A DNA stretch of 64,000 bases from Epsilonproteobacteria bacterium tcs-49 (GCA_002049495.1 LLYS01000008.1:35023-99022); one strand, 5' to 3'; positions 9,000 to 16,541 are shown, counted from the stretch's first letter. Translations and numbers: made by a program. Notes: generated from the sequence alone by a model not told the origin.

Positions 9000-10154
9000 G
9001 TGCACGCTTGCAGCTATATCACCGGAAGTTCGCTGCTTTGTTCCCTGGGTGAGGGGAAGCGCGAAGCGGTGCAAAAAGCCCGAAGCGTCATAGAAAACGG
9101 CTATGAGCGATACGTAAAACAACTGTTTTCACAAAAAGCGTTTTACGCGCTGCCGCGGCGCTACGGGACACGATCGCAAAAGTTTGAGCATACCCTTGAA
9201 ACGGTCGTCAAAAGTGCCCTTGAGGAAGCCGGAATCACCCCGCGCGAACAGGAGGAGCTGCATATTTTTATCGGATCGACCTCTATGAATATGGGGATGA
9301 ACGAGGAGTGCAACGCTTCGTGGTTACACAAAAGCGGGGGAAGGGAAGTTTTTAATATCGGCTACGGTTACGTGGGGGAGTATCTACAGCGTTTTACGGG
9401 TTCGCGCCATACGCCGCTTTCGTTTTTAACCGCCTGTACCTCCAGTACCAACGCTTTGATCTATGCGGCACGCATGATCGAAAAAAAGCAGATAAAAAAA
9501 GCCCTCGTGGTGGGAGTGGAGCTGTATAACGATACCACTTACAACGGCTTTTCCTCCTTGATGCTGCTGTCGCAAAAGGGAGTGTATAGACCCTTTGACG
9601 CGGACAGCGACGGAATCATCCTCGGAGAGGGGTGTTCGGCGATGGTTTTGGAAGAGCGTCCAAAAAGCGACGGCGACTTTGCCTATCTGGGAGCGGCGAT
9701 GCACAGCGATACCTACTCCGAAACCACCTCCAACCCCGACGGAATCAGTATCTTTGAAACGATGCGCGACGCGTTGGAGGATGCGCAGCTGGGTCTGGAG
9801 CAGATCGACTGTATCAAAGCCCACGCTACGGGGAGCGAAAACAACAACCTTTCCGAAGCCAGAGGGATCGACGCCCTGTTCGCGCGGCACGCTACCCGGG
9901 TTCCCGTTACGGCGGTCAAACCCTTTATCGGGCATACGCTCGGAGCTTCGGGCAGCAATGAGATCGTATTTATGCTCGAGTGCGTCAAGGCGGGTTTTCT
10001 GCCGCCGACGCTGGGTTTTGAAAAGGGGATCGAGGGGATCGGTTTTACCCCGATGCAATCTGCCGCGGCGATTGAGAGGGGGAGTTTTTTATTTAACTTC
10101 GTAGGCTTTGGCGGCAGCAACAGCGCCGTCGTGTTGAGCAACAGGGAGCGCTGA
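9000..10154 (+). CDS. Beta-ketoacyl-ACP synthase (KAS I/II type)
   Basis: A 384-aa condensing enzyme with a complete Cys-His-His triad: C146 in LTACTSSTN, H275 in KAHATGSE and H312 in KPFIGHTLGASG. It should carry out decarboxylative condensation of malonyl-ACP onto the growing acyl chain. The GTG start lies 2 bases after the ACP stop, and its last base is shared with the next start. The next gene encodes a half-size, catalytically dead relative, so the two may act as a KS/chain-length-factor pair, as in aryl-polyene synthesis. Confidence 0.92.
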   Translation: MHACSYITGSSLLCSLGEGKREAVQKARSVIENGYERYVKQLFSQKAFYALPRRYGTRSQKFEHTLETVVKSALEEAGITPREQEELHIFIGSTSMNMGMNEECNASWLHKSGGREVFNIGYGYVGEYLQRFTGSRHTPLSFLTACTSSTNALIYAARMIEKKQIKKALVVGVELYNDTTYNGFSSLMLLSQKGVYRPFDADSDGIILGEGCSAMVLEERPKSDGDFAYLGAAMHSDTYSETTSNPDGISIFETMRDALEDAQLGLEQIDCIKAHATGSENNNLSEARGIDALFARHATRVPVTAVKPFIGHTLGASGSNEIVFMLECVKAGFLPPTLGFEKGIEGIGFTPMQSAAAIERGSFLFNFVGFGGSNSAVVLSNRER

Positions 10155-10996
10155 TGTATATCCACAAGACCCACGTCCTTTTGCAGCACTGCCAACCGGT
10201 GAAACACTATAAAGATATCCTCAAAAGGATCAAGAAAACCAATCTGCGCCGCTCGAGTAAATACAACATCATCGCCGTTTTGGGAGCACTGCAGTGTATG
10301 CGGGGCGTGGAGATGAAAAACGCTTTTTGGGGGATCTATGTCAGCTCCGCATACAGCTGTATCGAAAACGTCGCCGAAGTGGTCACCAGGATCAACAGCG
10401 AACCCGAAGCGCCGGTTATGCCCTTTGACTTTTTAAACGTCAACAGCAACAACGTCAGCTTTTACGTTGCCCAGGCGCTGGAAGCGACCGGCAAAAACAT
10501 GGTGGTGACCGCGGAGGATCTGGGTTTTGAAAAGGCGCTGCAAACGGCGGACTTTGACCTGTGTTACGGGTTCGTGGACAGGGCTTTGCTAGGCGGCGTA
10601 GATACCTCCTTGCAAAATTTCGACGGTGCGGCGGATTATGTTCCTTTGCCCGACAATACCCCGAGTATGGACGGTAGCTGCTGGATCTATGCAAATAGGG
10701 AACCCGAGGGGGCGCTGGCCCGGATAGAAAAGATCGAAGAGTTCGGCACCATTGAGGCGCTGATTCCGTATCTGCGCAACCTGGGGGAGCGTGAAGTGGC
10801 GCTTAATCTTCTCGCCGCGCAAAACAGCCGTTTGCGCGAAGCGTTTCCCCGGGCCTCTTTCGATCTGAGACAGGGGTATTACGGATCGCAGGGGGCGTTG
10901 AGTCTGATCACCCTCGCAAAGGGGAAACGTCCCGCCTGTTACGTCGCCCAAAGCACTCAGGGAGCCTTTTTCGCCATAACGCTACAGCCCCTTTAA
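10154..10996 (+). CDS. Half-size ketosynthase-like protein, catalytic residues missing
   Basis: A 280-aa protein with weak resemblance to the N-terminal half of a ketosynthase. A nucleophile-elbow-like region (NVNSNNVSFYVAQAL) precedes a GGVD segment near residue 150 and a late SQGALSLI stretch. No active-site Cys appears at the elbow (Asn-Asn-Val instead), and there are no KAS histidine motifs. The reading that fits best is a non-catalytic partner (chain-length-factor-like) of the upstream ketosynthase, with which it shares one base. Its end overlaps the convergent BtrH-like gene by 15 bases. I am confident it is a gene and moderately confident of the thiolase-fold assignment. Confidence 0.7.
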   Translation: MYIHKTHVLLQHCQPVKHYKDILKRIKKTNLRRSSKYNIIAVLGALQCMRGVEMKNAFWGIYVSSAYSCIENVAEVVTRINSEPEAPVMPFDFLNVNSNNVSFYVAQALEATGKNMVVTAEDLGFEKALQTADFDLCYGFVDRALLGGVDTSLQNFDGAADYVPLPDNTPSMDGSCWIYANREPEGALARIEKIEEFGTIEALIPYLRNLGEREVALNLLAAQNSRLREAFPRASFDLRQGYYGSQGALSLITLAKGKRPACYVAQSTQGAFFAITLQPL

Positions 10997-11971
10997 CAGG
11001 CTGAAAGCCTCCCTCTCCGTCTGCGCGGCTTCACGCAGTTTTGCAGCGATCGCCTCCGCGTCGAAATCGTCGGGGTTCTTTGCCCCCTGAACGCACAGAA
11101 GGGCAAATTCACGAAGCGTATTGCCTGAACGGGTCATCAATTCAGAAGCCTGCTGCAGCGGTTTTTGGGGCAGGCCGTAGCCGATCGCTTCTTGCAAGAA
11201 CGCCGCATAGAGGAAGCGGAAACCGCCGCCGCCCGTTCCGATCTCCTCCTGCATCCGCACGATATGGGTCAAAAAGTTTGTCAGGTAGCGCCGATCCCCG
11301 CAGCTTTGCAACGAGGCGATCTTTTTTGCCAGGGTAAACATCCCCTTGACTCCGCCGTAGGGAAAGGGGATCAGCATCACCTTCGCGTTTTTTCTGATCG
11401 CTTTTTTCAAAGCCGCCGCCATATCGATTGTTTGATCTATCTCGTCGATATAGTATAAAAACCCTTTGGGGGCGAAAACCCCCTTGGCAAAGCGCGCTAT
11501 CGCCAAATCTTTGGGATCACACGTTACCCCCTCTTCAAATACGGGGTCGCTGATTTTGTATCTGTTGCCCTCTTTCCCGTATACGATGAGGTTGTGCGCG
11601 TTGAAATGAAAGCGCATGTCGGGGGGAAAGTAGGGGAGGTAAAAAACGGAGGTTTGCAGCCCCACCAGCTTGCCCTCCTCCAGCAGCCCGTCCAGGTCGC
11701 GCTGGGCGTCGAAAGCGTTTTTGTAGCGCTTGGTCACGATGGTAAGGTTTAACACCTTGGCGATCTTATTGATGATGTTTTTAGGCAGTTGCCGGTAAGC
11801 GATCAGGGGCATATTGTTCAGCTTGATCACGGGCAGGTAGACAAAAGAGAGCGAGGCGGTCAAGCCAAAAACCATCGGTTCGCTCAGTTGCAGCCCCTTT
11901 TGGGAAACGAGCGTAGAAACCACCCCGCTTTCACAATGGGCAAACTGGGTGTGTTCAAACTCCCGGGGCAT
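10982..11971 (-). CDS. BtrH-like N-terminal domain protein (candidate acyltransferase)
   Basis: A 329-aa protein whose N-terminus (HCESGVVSTLVSQKG, H12-C13) fits the BtrH_N domain, with a C-terminal helical region of the DUF4872 type. BtrH itself moves an acyl group from an ACP to an aminoglycoside amine in butirosin synthesis. Relatives occur next to darA/darB in flexirubin-type clusters, where the acceptor is not proven. It is the last gene of the minus-strand arm (darA-darB-small protein-this gene), overlaps its upstream neighbour by 17 bases, and converges on the plus-strand arm with a 15-base overlap. A role in joining the aryl-polyene acyl chain to the resorcinol is inference. Confidence 0.8.
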   Translation of the reverse strand: MPREFEHTQFAHCESGVVSTLVSQKGLQLSEPMVFGLTASLSFVYLPVIKLNNMPLIAYRQLPKNIINKIAKVLNLTIVTKRYKNAFDAQRDLDGLLEEGKLVGLQTSVFYLPYFPPDMRFHFNAHNLIVYGKEGNRYKISDPVFEEGVTCDPKDLAIARFAKGVFAPKGFLYYIDEIDQTIDMAAALKKAIRKNAKVMLIPFPYGGVKGMFTLAKKIASLQSCGDRRYLTNFLTHIVRMQEEIGTGGGGFRFLYAAFLQEAIGYGLPQKPLQQASELMTRSGNTLREFALLCVQGAKNPDDFDAEAIAAKLREAAQTEREAFSLLKGL

Positions 11972-12362
11972 CGTTACATCCTTTTAACTGCGCGACGGTG
12001 ATATTAAATGCGTCGGCGTACTTTTGCAGGGTTTTGTCTTTGAGTTTGACAAAGACGCGGTATTTGCAGTGGCGCTTGATTTGAAATTGGAACAAGCCGG
12101 TAACGCTGGCAAGCGTGGGCAGGTCCATGCGGTTTTTATACATAAAATACGCAACCGCCGACCCCTCTTTGTCCGCTATGCGTCGCAGCGCTTCGGATTC
12201 GAGCTTCTCATACTCCTGCACCGCGACCTTGGTGGCAAACTCTTCGACGCTGCTGCCGTAGTTGTGCCGGGTGAAGCGCCCGTCTTCGCTGGGGGCGTAC
12301 ATCACCTTACGGATACCGCCGAGGGTCGCATTCTCCTCCTGGGGGATCTGAACTTTCGCCAT
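11955..12362 (-). CDS. Small protein with XRE-like helix-turn-helix C-terminus
   Basis: A 135-aa protein of unknown function, between darB and the BtrH-like gene. Start ATG 12362 overlaps the darB stop (GTG 12365 is an alternative), with GAGGTG as ribosome site. The C-terminal 55 residues look like an XRE/lambda-repressor-type fold: TLASVTGLFQFQIKRH would be the turn region and LQKYADAFNITVAQLKG the closing helices seen in XRE proteins. The N-terminal half is polar and unassigned. It could be a local regulator, or a fold reused in an enzyme-assembly partner. I do not recognise a named family. Confidence 0.6.
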   Translation of the reverse strand: MAKVQIPQEENATLGGIRKVMYAPSEDGRFTRHNYGSSVEEFATKVAVQEYEKLESEALRRIADKEGSAVAYFMYKNRMDLPTLASVTGLFQFQIKRHCKYRVFVKLKDKTLQKYADAFNITVAQLKGCNDAPGV

Positions 12363-13507
12363 CACACCACCTCAAGGCACATAAACGCCGTGGAGAAGCG
12401 TCCGCTTTCGGGGATATAGCACAGCAGCTTCTGCCCCTTTTCCAAGCGGTTGCTTTTAAACAGCTCCTCAAGCATGATATAGATCGATGCCGCTCCGGTA
12501 TTTCCTTTGGTGGTTAAGTTGGTAAACCACTTTTCGTAAGGGATCTCCAACCCCCCTTTTTTCATCCCCTCATACACCTTGTCCCGGAAAAAGGCGGAGG
12601 AGTAGTGGGGCAGGAAGTAGTCAAACTCCTGGGCATCGAGGCCGCGCTTTTGCTTAATATGAGCGATCGGTTTTTCGACGGTGTAGTCGATGATGTTGTC
12701 ATTGAGCAGTTTCACGTCCTGGCTGATGCTAAAGATCGATTTTCGCATCTGCTGCTCCTGGGTCATAAAGCGCCACGGGGTGATGGAGTGGTCTTCATGC
12801 TTTTCGCAGCCGCTGTACATGCACGTGGGCATACTTCCGGCGTAGGAGAGCAGGTCGATCCATTCGATCTTCAAAGAGACCCCGTCGGCTCGGGGGCGGT
12901 TTTGCAGCCGCATCGCTCCGGCCCCGTCGGAGAGCATCCATCGCAGAAAATCCTTCTCAAACGCGAGGGAGGGATTTTTTTCCAACTCTTCGAGTTTACG
13001 TTCGATCTCCTTTTCGAAATTTTTTGCGTGCAGCATGGGCGAAACCACTTCCGAACCCGTAGCCACGCCGTTTTCCAACTCTTGGGATTTGATGCCGTAG
13101 TAGAGGTATTTCAATGCGTTGATACCGCTGAGACAGATTCCCGAAGCGCTCAGGGTTTCAATGGGCCCCAGTCCCAGTTCGCCCTGAACCATCAGCGTAT
13201 GGTTGGGCATCAGTTGATCGGGGGTGGTCGTCCCGCATGAAAGCGCCTGGATCTGTGCGGTGGAAAACTCTGTCGTTTCAAGCTTTTTGACCGCTTCGGC
13301 GGTAAGCTGCGCATTGGTGTGGGAAATGGCCCCGTTATCGGGGTTGAGCACGTAGTGGCGGCTTTTGATCCCGTTGCTTTTTAAAACGATCTTTTTGGCG
13401 CGGGAGGGTTTGTCGTTGATATAGCCCAGGCACTCCTCTATGGAATCGTTATCGACGGGGGCACCCGGTAAAGCTACCGCGATATCCGTAATATAAACGT
13501 TACTCAT
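12362..13507 (-). CDS. darB: DarB-like beta-ketoacyl-ACP synthase III (dialkylresorcinol pathway)
   Basis: A 381-aa thiolase-fold enzyme with the KAS III Cys-His-Asn triad: C125 in SASGICLSG, H301 in FLPHYSS and N336 in TTKGNTGAAS. It is longer than FabH (about 320 aa) because of a mid-protein charged insertion (about residues 163-188). DarB enzymes condense two acyl thioesters head to head to give the precursor that DarA aromatises to a 2,5-dialkylresorcinol. It overlaps the darA end by 8 bases and the small protein start by a few bases, so the arm is co-translated. The symbol rests on the KAS III features together with the adjacent darA. Confidence 0.85.
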   Translation of the reverse strand: MSNVYITDIAVALPGAPVDNDSIEECLGYINDKPSRAKKIVLKSNGIKSRHYVLNPDNGAISHTNAQLTAEAVKKLETTEFSTAQIQALSCGTTTPDQLMPNHTLMVQGELGLGPIETLSASGICLSGINALKYLYYGIKSQELENGVATGSEVVSPMLHAKNFEKEIERKLEELEKNPSLAFEKDFLRWMLSDGAGAMRLQNRPRADGVSLKIEWIDLLSYAGSMPTCMYSGCEKHEDHSITPWRFMTQEQQMRKSIFSISQDVKLLNDNIIDYTVEKPIAHIKQKRGLDAQEFDYFLPHYSSAFFRDKVYEGMKKGGLEIPYEKWFTNLTTKGNTGAASIYIMLEELFKSNRLEKGQKLLCYIPESGRFSTAFMCLEVV

Positions 13508-14450
13508 CCAAAAACTCCTTCACTCGCTCCCTGCCGCTTCCCGAGGGTTGTTCATACTGTTCTTTCTTGCGCCGGAACTGCTCCTTGTTCAGGGTACGTA
13601 AAACCATCTGCACGACCATATTGATCGGTACCACCGTTACGATGATCAGCAGTAAAAACAGAACATAGAGCATCACGACCGGTTTTCTTTTCATTTCTCC
13701 GCGTTTTCCCAGTTTGCGGATCAGTTTTCCCCAGATGCGGAAACTTTTTGTCGCGATCTGCTCGCTTTTGATCAATCGCACATCCACTTCGACAGCACCG
13801 AGGCCGCGGCAAAGGGGCTCATCCGGTTTCGCACCGCTTTTCAAACCCCGCTTGATCGCTTCGCCGAAGCGCCGGGCGTTTTTGATCTCCCGGGGACTCA
13901 CCCCCGCAGGCGGGAAGATACCCCACAAACGGTCCTTCTTGCCCGTCATCATCCAGCGCGGCGTCGTGATAAAAGTCGCAAGGGAGCTGCCCTGATCGAC
14001 CAAAACGATGTTGTCGATCAGTTTCGCTCCGAGCTTTTCAAGCATCCCTTTTACCTTCTCCTGGGCCATGATCCACATATTGCGGCACCCGATAACGGTG
14101 ATGACCGGCGTGTTTTTCAACCGTTGCTTCGCAAACTCGCTTTTTAAAAAAGCGGTTGCGGGCAGGGAGGGGGAGAGAAACCACACCTGGTAGGTAAAGA
14201 TCACCAGATCGTACTCTATCCCCTCATCTTTGATCGGTTCGATTGCACAGGGGTCGAGATATACCGATTCGGGAAAGGTATCCATAAAGGTTATAAAATT
14301 CCACGGAAAGGGAAAGGGTTCTACCGGTTTGATCACCTTTTCGTGTATCTGTACCGTCTCCTCACCGTAAAGCGGCTCGAGAATAGAATCTTTGATCGCA
14401 TAGAGTTGTCCGCTTTGGGAGTAGGAAACTACTAAAATATGTTTTGTCAA
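13500..14450 (-). CDS. darA: Dialkylresorcinol condensing enzyme DarA
   Basis: The protein begins with a flavodoxin-like phosphate loop (LVVSYSQSGQL) and continues in the DarA pattern, with an LVIFTYQVWFLSPSLP segment and a C-terminal hydrophobic helix (VVMLYVLFLLLIIVTVVPI). DarA works with DarB to form the dialkylresorcinol half of flexirubin-type pigments. I chose TTG 14450 (316 aa): it sits 6 bases after AGGTG and lies downstream of a TAAAAT -10 at 14485-14490. The longer GTG 14483 start would lie almost at that -10. This is the first gene of the minus-strand arm. The hydrophobic helix suggests membrane attachment. Confidence 0.88.
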   Translation of the reverse strand: MTKHILVVSYSQSGQLYAIKDSILEPLYGEETVQIHEKVIKPVEPFPFPWNFITFMDTFPESVYLDPCAIEPIKDEGIEYDLVIFTYQVWFLSPSLPATAFLKSEFAKQRLKNTPVITVIGCRNMWIMAQEKVKGMLEKLGAKLIDNIVLVDQGSSLATFITTPRWMMTGKKDRLWGIFPPAGVSPREIKNARRFGEAIKRGLKSGAKPDEPLCRGLGAVEVDVRLIKSEQIATKSFRIWGKLIRKLGKRGEMKRKPVVMLYVLFLLLIIVTVVPINMVVQMVLRTLNKEQFRRKKEQYEQPSGSGRERVKEFLDE

Positions 14451-14484
14451 AATGGCACCTAGATAATAATTATTAACTAACACT

Positions 14485-14490
14485 ATTTTA
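14485..14490 (-). promoter_or_regulatory. -10 box of the darA promoter
   Basis: On the minus strand TAAAAT follows a T-rich stretch (TTTAATTTTGCTATGG). Transcription from here would leave a leader of about 28 bases before the TTG start at 14450. No -35 box is clear, as is usual in Campylobacterota. Confidence 0.45.
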
Positions 14491-14566
14491 CCATAGCAAA
14501 ATTAAATTCGCCGTTTACGCCTCTATCGGGGAGGGGAAAACAAATGGTATATTTAAATAGTTTAAG

Positions 14567-14572
14567 TATAAT
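14567..14572 (+). promoter_or_regulatory. -10 box for the orphan lipoprotein gene
   Basis: A perfect TATAAT preceded by AT-rich sequence, about 30 bases before the start codon and followed by AGGAGG at 14593-14598. It makes the lipoprotein gene a separate transcription unit, divergent from darA. Confidence 0.5.
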
Positions 14573-14603
14573 ACAGGGGTAAAATTAATAACAGGAGGAG
14601 ATG

Positions 14604-15569
14604 ATGAGACGAAAGTTTTTACACGCAATCAGCGTCCTGTTTGCCGCGGCGCTGTTCATGGCGGGCTGCGGGGGCGCGCTGATCCAAAACGTGGACAACA
14701 GTAACTACCTTGCCAAGAAAACGTCGATGGCCAAGATGGAGCGGGCCATTAAGCAGGGCGGCTTGAACCGCGGCTGGAAATCCAAGAAGGTCAAAGAGGG
14801 CCATATGGTGCTTGAAATCCTGGTGCGGGGCAGACACTTCGTGGCCGTGGATGTGTTTTATAGCGGTACGGGGTATAAGATCCAGTACAAAAACAGCCGG
14901 GAGATGGATTATAATGCCCAAAAGGGAACGATCCACGGAAATTACAACAAGTGGGTTCGCAATCTCGAACACGATATCAATTACGAACTTTCCAAAGCGG
15001 GGATGCGCGGCTACTCAAGCGCAGCGGCAACGGCGCCCGCGCCCGCTGCAGCGCCGGCAAGCAAACCCGCCGCTGCGACGAAAAGTTACGAAAAAAGCGG
15101 TGATACGCTCAGCTTAAGCGGAAAAACGGTTTATATCCGCTCCCTCGCTCCCTACGCGGCCGGTGCTCCCATCGCCGAAAATATCAAATCCGAGTGCGTG
15201 ATCGATAAGCAGCTGGTGGATTTTATCGTTGAGTACGCGCAGCAAAACGGGATCAACGTGGTGGTTAAAAACGATATCGCCGCGGATGAGTTGGAGTTGA
15301 AAGTAGCGATCGTCGATGCGGTAAGTGCGGGGACGGCTTTTACGGGACACCGTAAATATACGGCCATTGCCGGGTCTATCGTACGGGGGAAAAAGGAGTA
15401 CTACAGTTTTAAAGGGGCGAGACTCTCAGGCGGCGGTTTCTGGGGAGCGTACAAAAGTTCCTGTTCGGTTTTGGGAAGAACGGTCAAAGCGTTGGGGCAG
15501 GATGTTGCGCTGTGGCTTGCATCACCTATCGATGATGCGCGTTTGGGGGATCAGCACCTGATCCGCTAA
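14604..15569 (+). CDS. Putative two-domain lipoprotein, function unknown
   Basis: A 321-aa protein. The signal peptide ends in a lipobox (LFMAGC), so it should be lipidated and envelope-anchored. Domain one (about residues 40-140) is a small alpha-beta region. An Ala/Pro-rich linker (about 142-162) leads to domain two (about 175-320), which contains KTVYIRSLAPY and a conserved-looking GHRKYTAIAGSIVRG. The second half vaguely recalls lipoproteins that bind nucleotides or peptidoglycan, but I do not recognise a family. ATG 14604 has better spacing from AGGAGG than ATG 14601. It has its own promoter, divergent from the pigment cluster, so a link to pigment export is only a guess. Confidence 0.8.
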   Translation: MRRKFLHAISVLFAAALFMAGCGGALIQNVDNSNYLAKKTSMAKMERAIKQGGLNRGWKSKKVKEGHMVLEILVRGRHFVAVDVFYSGTGYKIQYKNSREMDYNAQKGTIHGNYNKWVRNLEHDINYELSKAGMRGYSSAAATAPAPAAAPASKPAAATKSYEKSGDTLSLSGKTVYIRSLAPYAAGAPIAENIKSECVIDKQLVDFIVEYAQQNGINVVVKNDIAADELELKVAIVDAVSAGTAFTGHRKYTAIAGSIVRGKKEYYSFKGARLSGGGFWGAYKSSCSVLGRTVKALGQDVALWLASPIDDARLGDQHLIR

Positions 15570-15570
15570 G

Positions 15571-15602
15571 GTTTGCGAGGGGATTCCCCGCAAACGGGTT
15601 TT
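15571..15602. terminator. Hairpin terminator between convergent genes
   Basis: GTTTGC-GA-GGGG / ATT / CCCC-GCAAAC forms a long stem with a two-base bulge, followed on the plus strand by GGGTTTT. It ends the lipoprotein transcript just before the hpf stop codon on the other strand. Confidence 0.75.
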
Positions 15603-16137
15603 AATACAGACCGAATTTGCCGTCGGCTCTTTTGTACATGACGCGCAGTTTGCTGTCCATATCGTTAAAAACGATAAATTGGCGTTTGCCGTCGTTTTTG
15701 AGCGCGGTAATCGCTTCCTCGATCTCCAAAGGTTTGTGCAGTTCCAGATCCATCGGTACGATCTCATCTTCATTGCTTTCATACTTTTCCGATTCCAAAA
15801 TGGGCATCGCGTCGATCTCTTCATGGTTGACATGCTTTTTATCCTTGATCTTGTCCGCGTGGCGGCGCAAAACCTTTTTGACCCGTTCAATAGCCAGATC
15901 CGCAGCGGCGTAGACATCTTTGTCCTTTTGCGTGATGACGACGCTGTTTTTATTTTTGAGATTGACGATAAATTCGACGGTAAAACCTTTTTTACCGTTT
16001 TTTTCGTCTCCCGAGATGACGGTTTTGGCCGAAATAATCTCCAGATTATATTTATTGAGTGATTGCAGTAGGGTATCAATGTGTTCTTTTATGGGATCAG
16101 TGAGTTCAAATTTTCTTCCAACAATGCTAGTGTTCAT
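15601..16137 (-). CDS. hpf: Ribosome hibernation-promoting factor, long form
   Basis: A 178-aa protein. The N-terminal RaiA/YfiA domain (about residues 1-100) starts with the typical MNTSIVGRKFELTDPIKEHI. A linker follows, then the C-terminal dimerisation domain (about 120-178, with EAITALKNDGKRQFIVFND and MYKRADGKFGLY). Long HPF binds stationary-phase 70S ribosomes and pairs them into 100S dimers. RBS GGAGG precedes the ATG. It has its own -10 box and a striking inverted repeat in its leader (16159-16188), and lies downstream of rsfS, another factor that silences ribosomes. Confidence 0.93.
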   Translation of the reverse strand: MNTSIVGRKFELTDPIKEHIDTLLQSLNKYNLEIISAKTVISGDEKNGKKGFTVEFIVNLKNKNSVVITQKDKDVYAAADLAIERVKKVLRRHADKIKDKKHVNHEEIDAMPILESEKYESNEDEIVPMDLELHKPLEIEEAITALKNDGKRQFIVFNDMDSKLRVMYKRADGKFGLY

Positions 16138-16158
16138 AAAGCACCTCCGATAAGTTAT

Positions 16159-16188
16159 ATCACAGCCTCCAAATGTAGCGGCTGTGAT
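16159..16188 (-). promoter_or_regulatory. Inverted repeat in the hpf leader
   Basis: ATCACAGCC and GGCTGTGAT form a perfect 9-bp stem around a 12-base loop. The repeat begins 2 bases after the -10 box, so it covers the likely transcription start. It may be an operator, a 5' stabilising stem-loop, or the terminator of the upstream rsfS transcript; the sequence alone does not decide. Confidence 0.6.
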
Positions 16189-16190
16189 TT

Positions 16191-16196
16191 ATTATA
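16191..16196 (-). promoter_or_regulatory. -10 box of the hpf promoter
   Basis: Minus-strand TATAAT preceded by TTTTTTTAGGT, the T-rich extended -10 pattern of Campylobacterota sigma-70 promoters. It would let hpf be expressed apart from nadD-rsfS. Confidence 0.55.
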
Positions 16197-16220
16197 ACCT
16201 AAAAAAACTTCACGAAGGGC

Positions 16221-16541
16221 TTAATTCTGGTAAATATCCTGCAAAAATTCTTCGAGGTTGTACTTTTCTCTGTACTCGGCCGTCATGACGTGGATGATGA
16301 TATCTCCCAGGTCGCAGATCGCCCAATCTTCGCTTTCATCGACGCTAAGAACCTTTTCGCCTTTTTTCTTCAACTCCTCCTTGAGGTAATCAAGCAGGGC
16401 CAGGGTGTGTTTCGTCCCCAGACTGTTGGCGATGATGACGCGCTGGGCGATGTAATCCTTGCCGCTGAGGTCAAAGGTTTGGATATCCTCCCCCTTTTTG
16501 CTGTCAAGCAGCTCTACGATCATATCAACTCTGTTTTCCAT
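16221..16541 (-). CDS. rsfS: Ribosome silencing factor RsfS
   Basis: A 106-aa protein of the RsfS/YbeB/Iojap family, which binds ribosomal protein L14 and blocks joining of the 30S and 50S subunits during starvation. Visible family signatures are an early IVELLDSKKGEDIQTFDLSG, then RVIIANSLGTKHTLALLDYL and EDWAICDLGDIIIHVM. ATG follows AAAGGAG. It overlaps the nadD end by 17 bases; nadD-rsfS is a widespread pairing. The protein is of normal length. Confidence 0.93.
   Translation of the reverse strand: MENRVDMIVELLDSKKGEDIQTFDLSGKDYIAQRVIIANSLGTKHTLALLDYLKEELKKKGEKVLSVDESEDWAICDLGDIIIHVMTAEYREKYNLEEFLQDIYQN

Noticed and set aside
14451..14483. GTG 14483 as darA start
   Set aside because: It lies next to the -10 box and lacks an RBS; TTG 14450 has one and gives the usual N-terminus.
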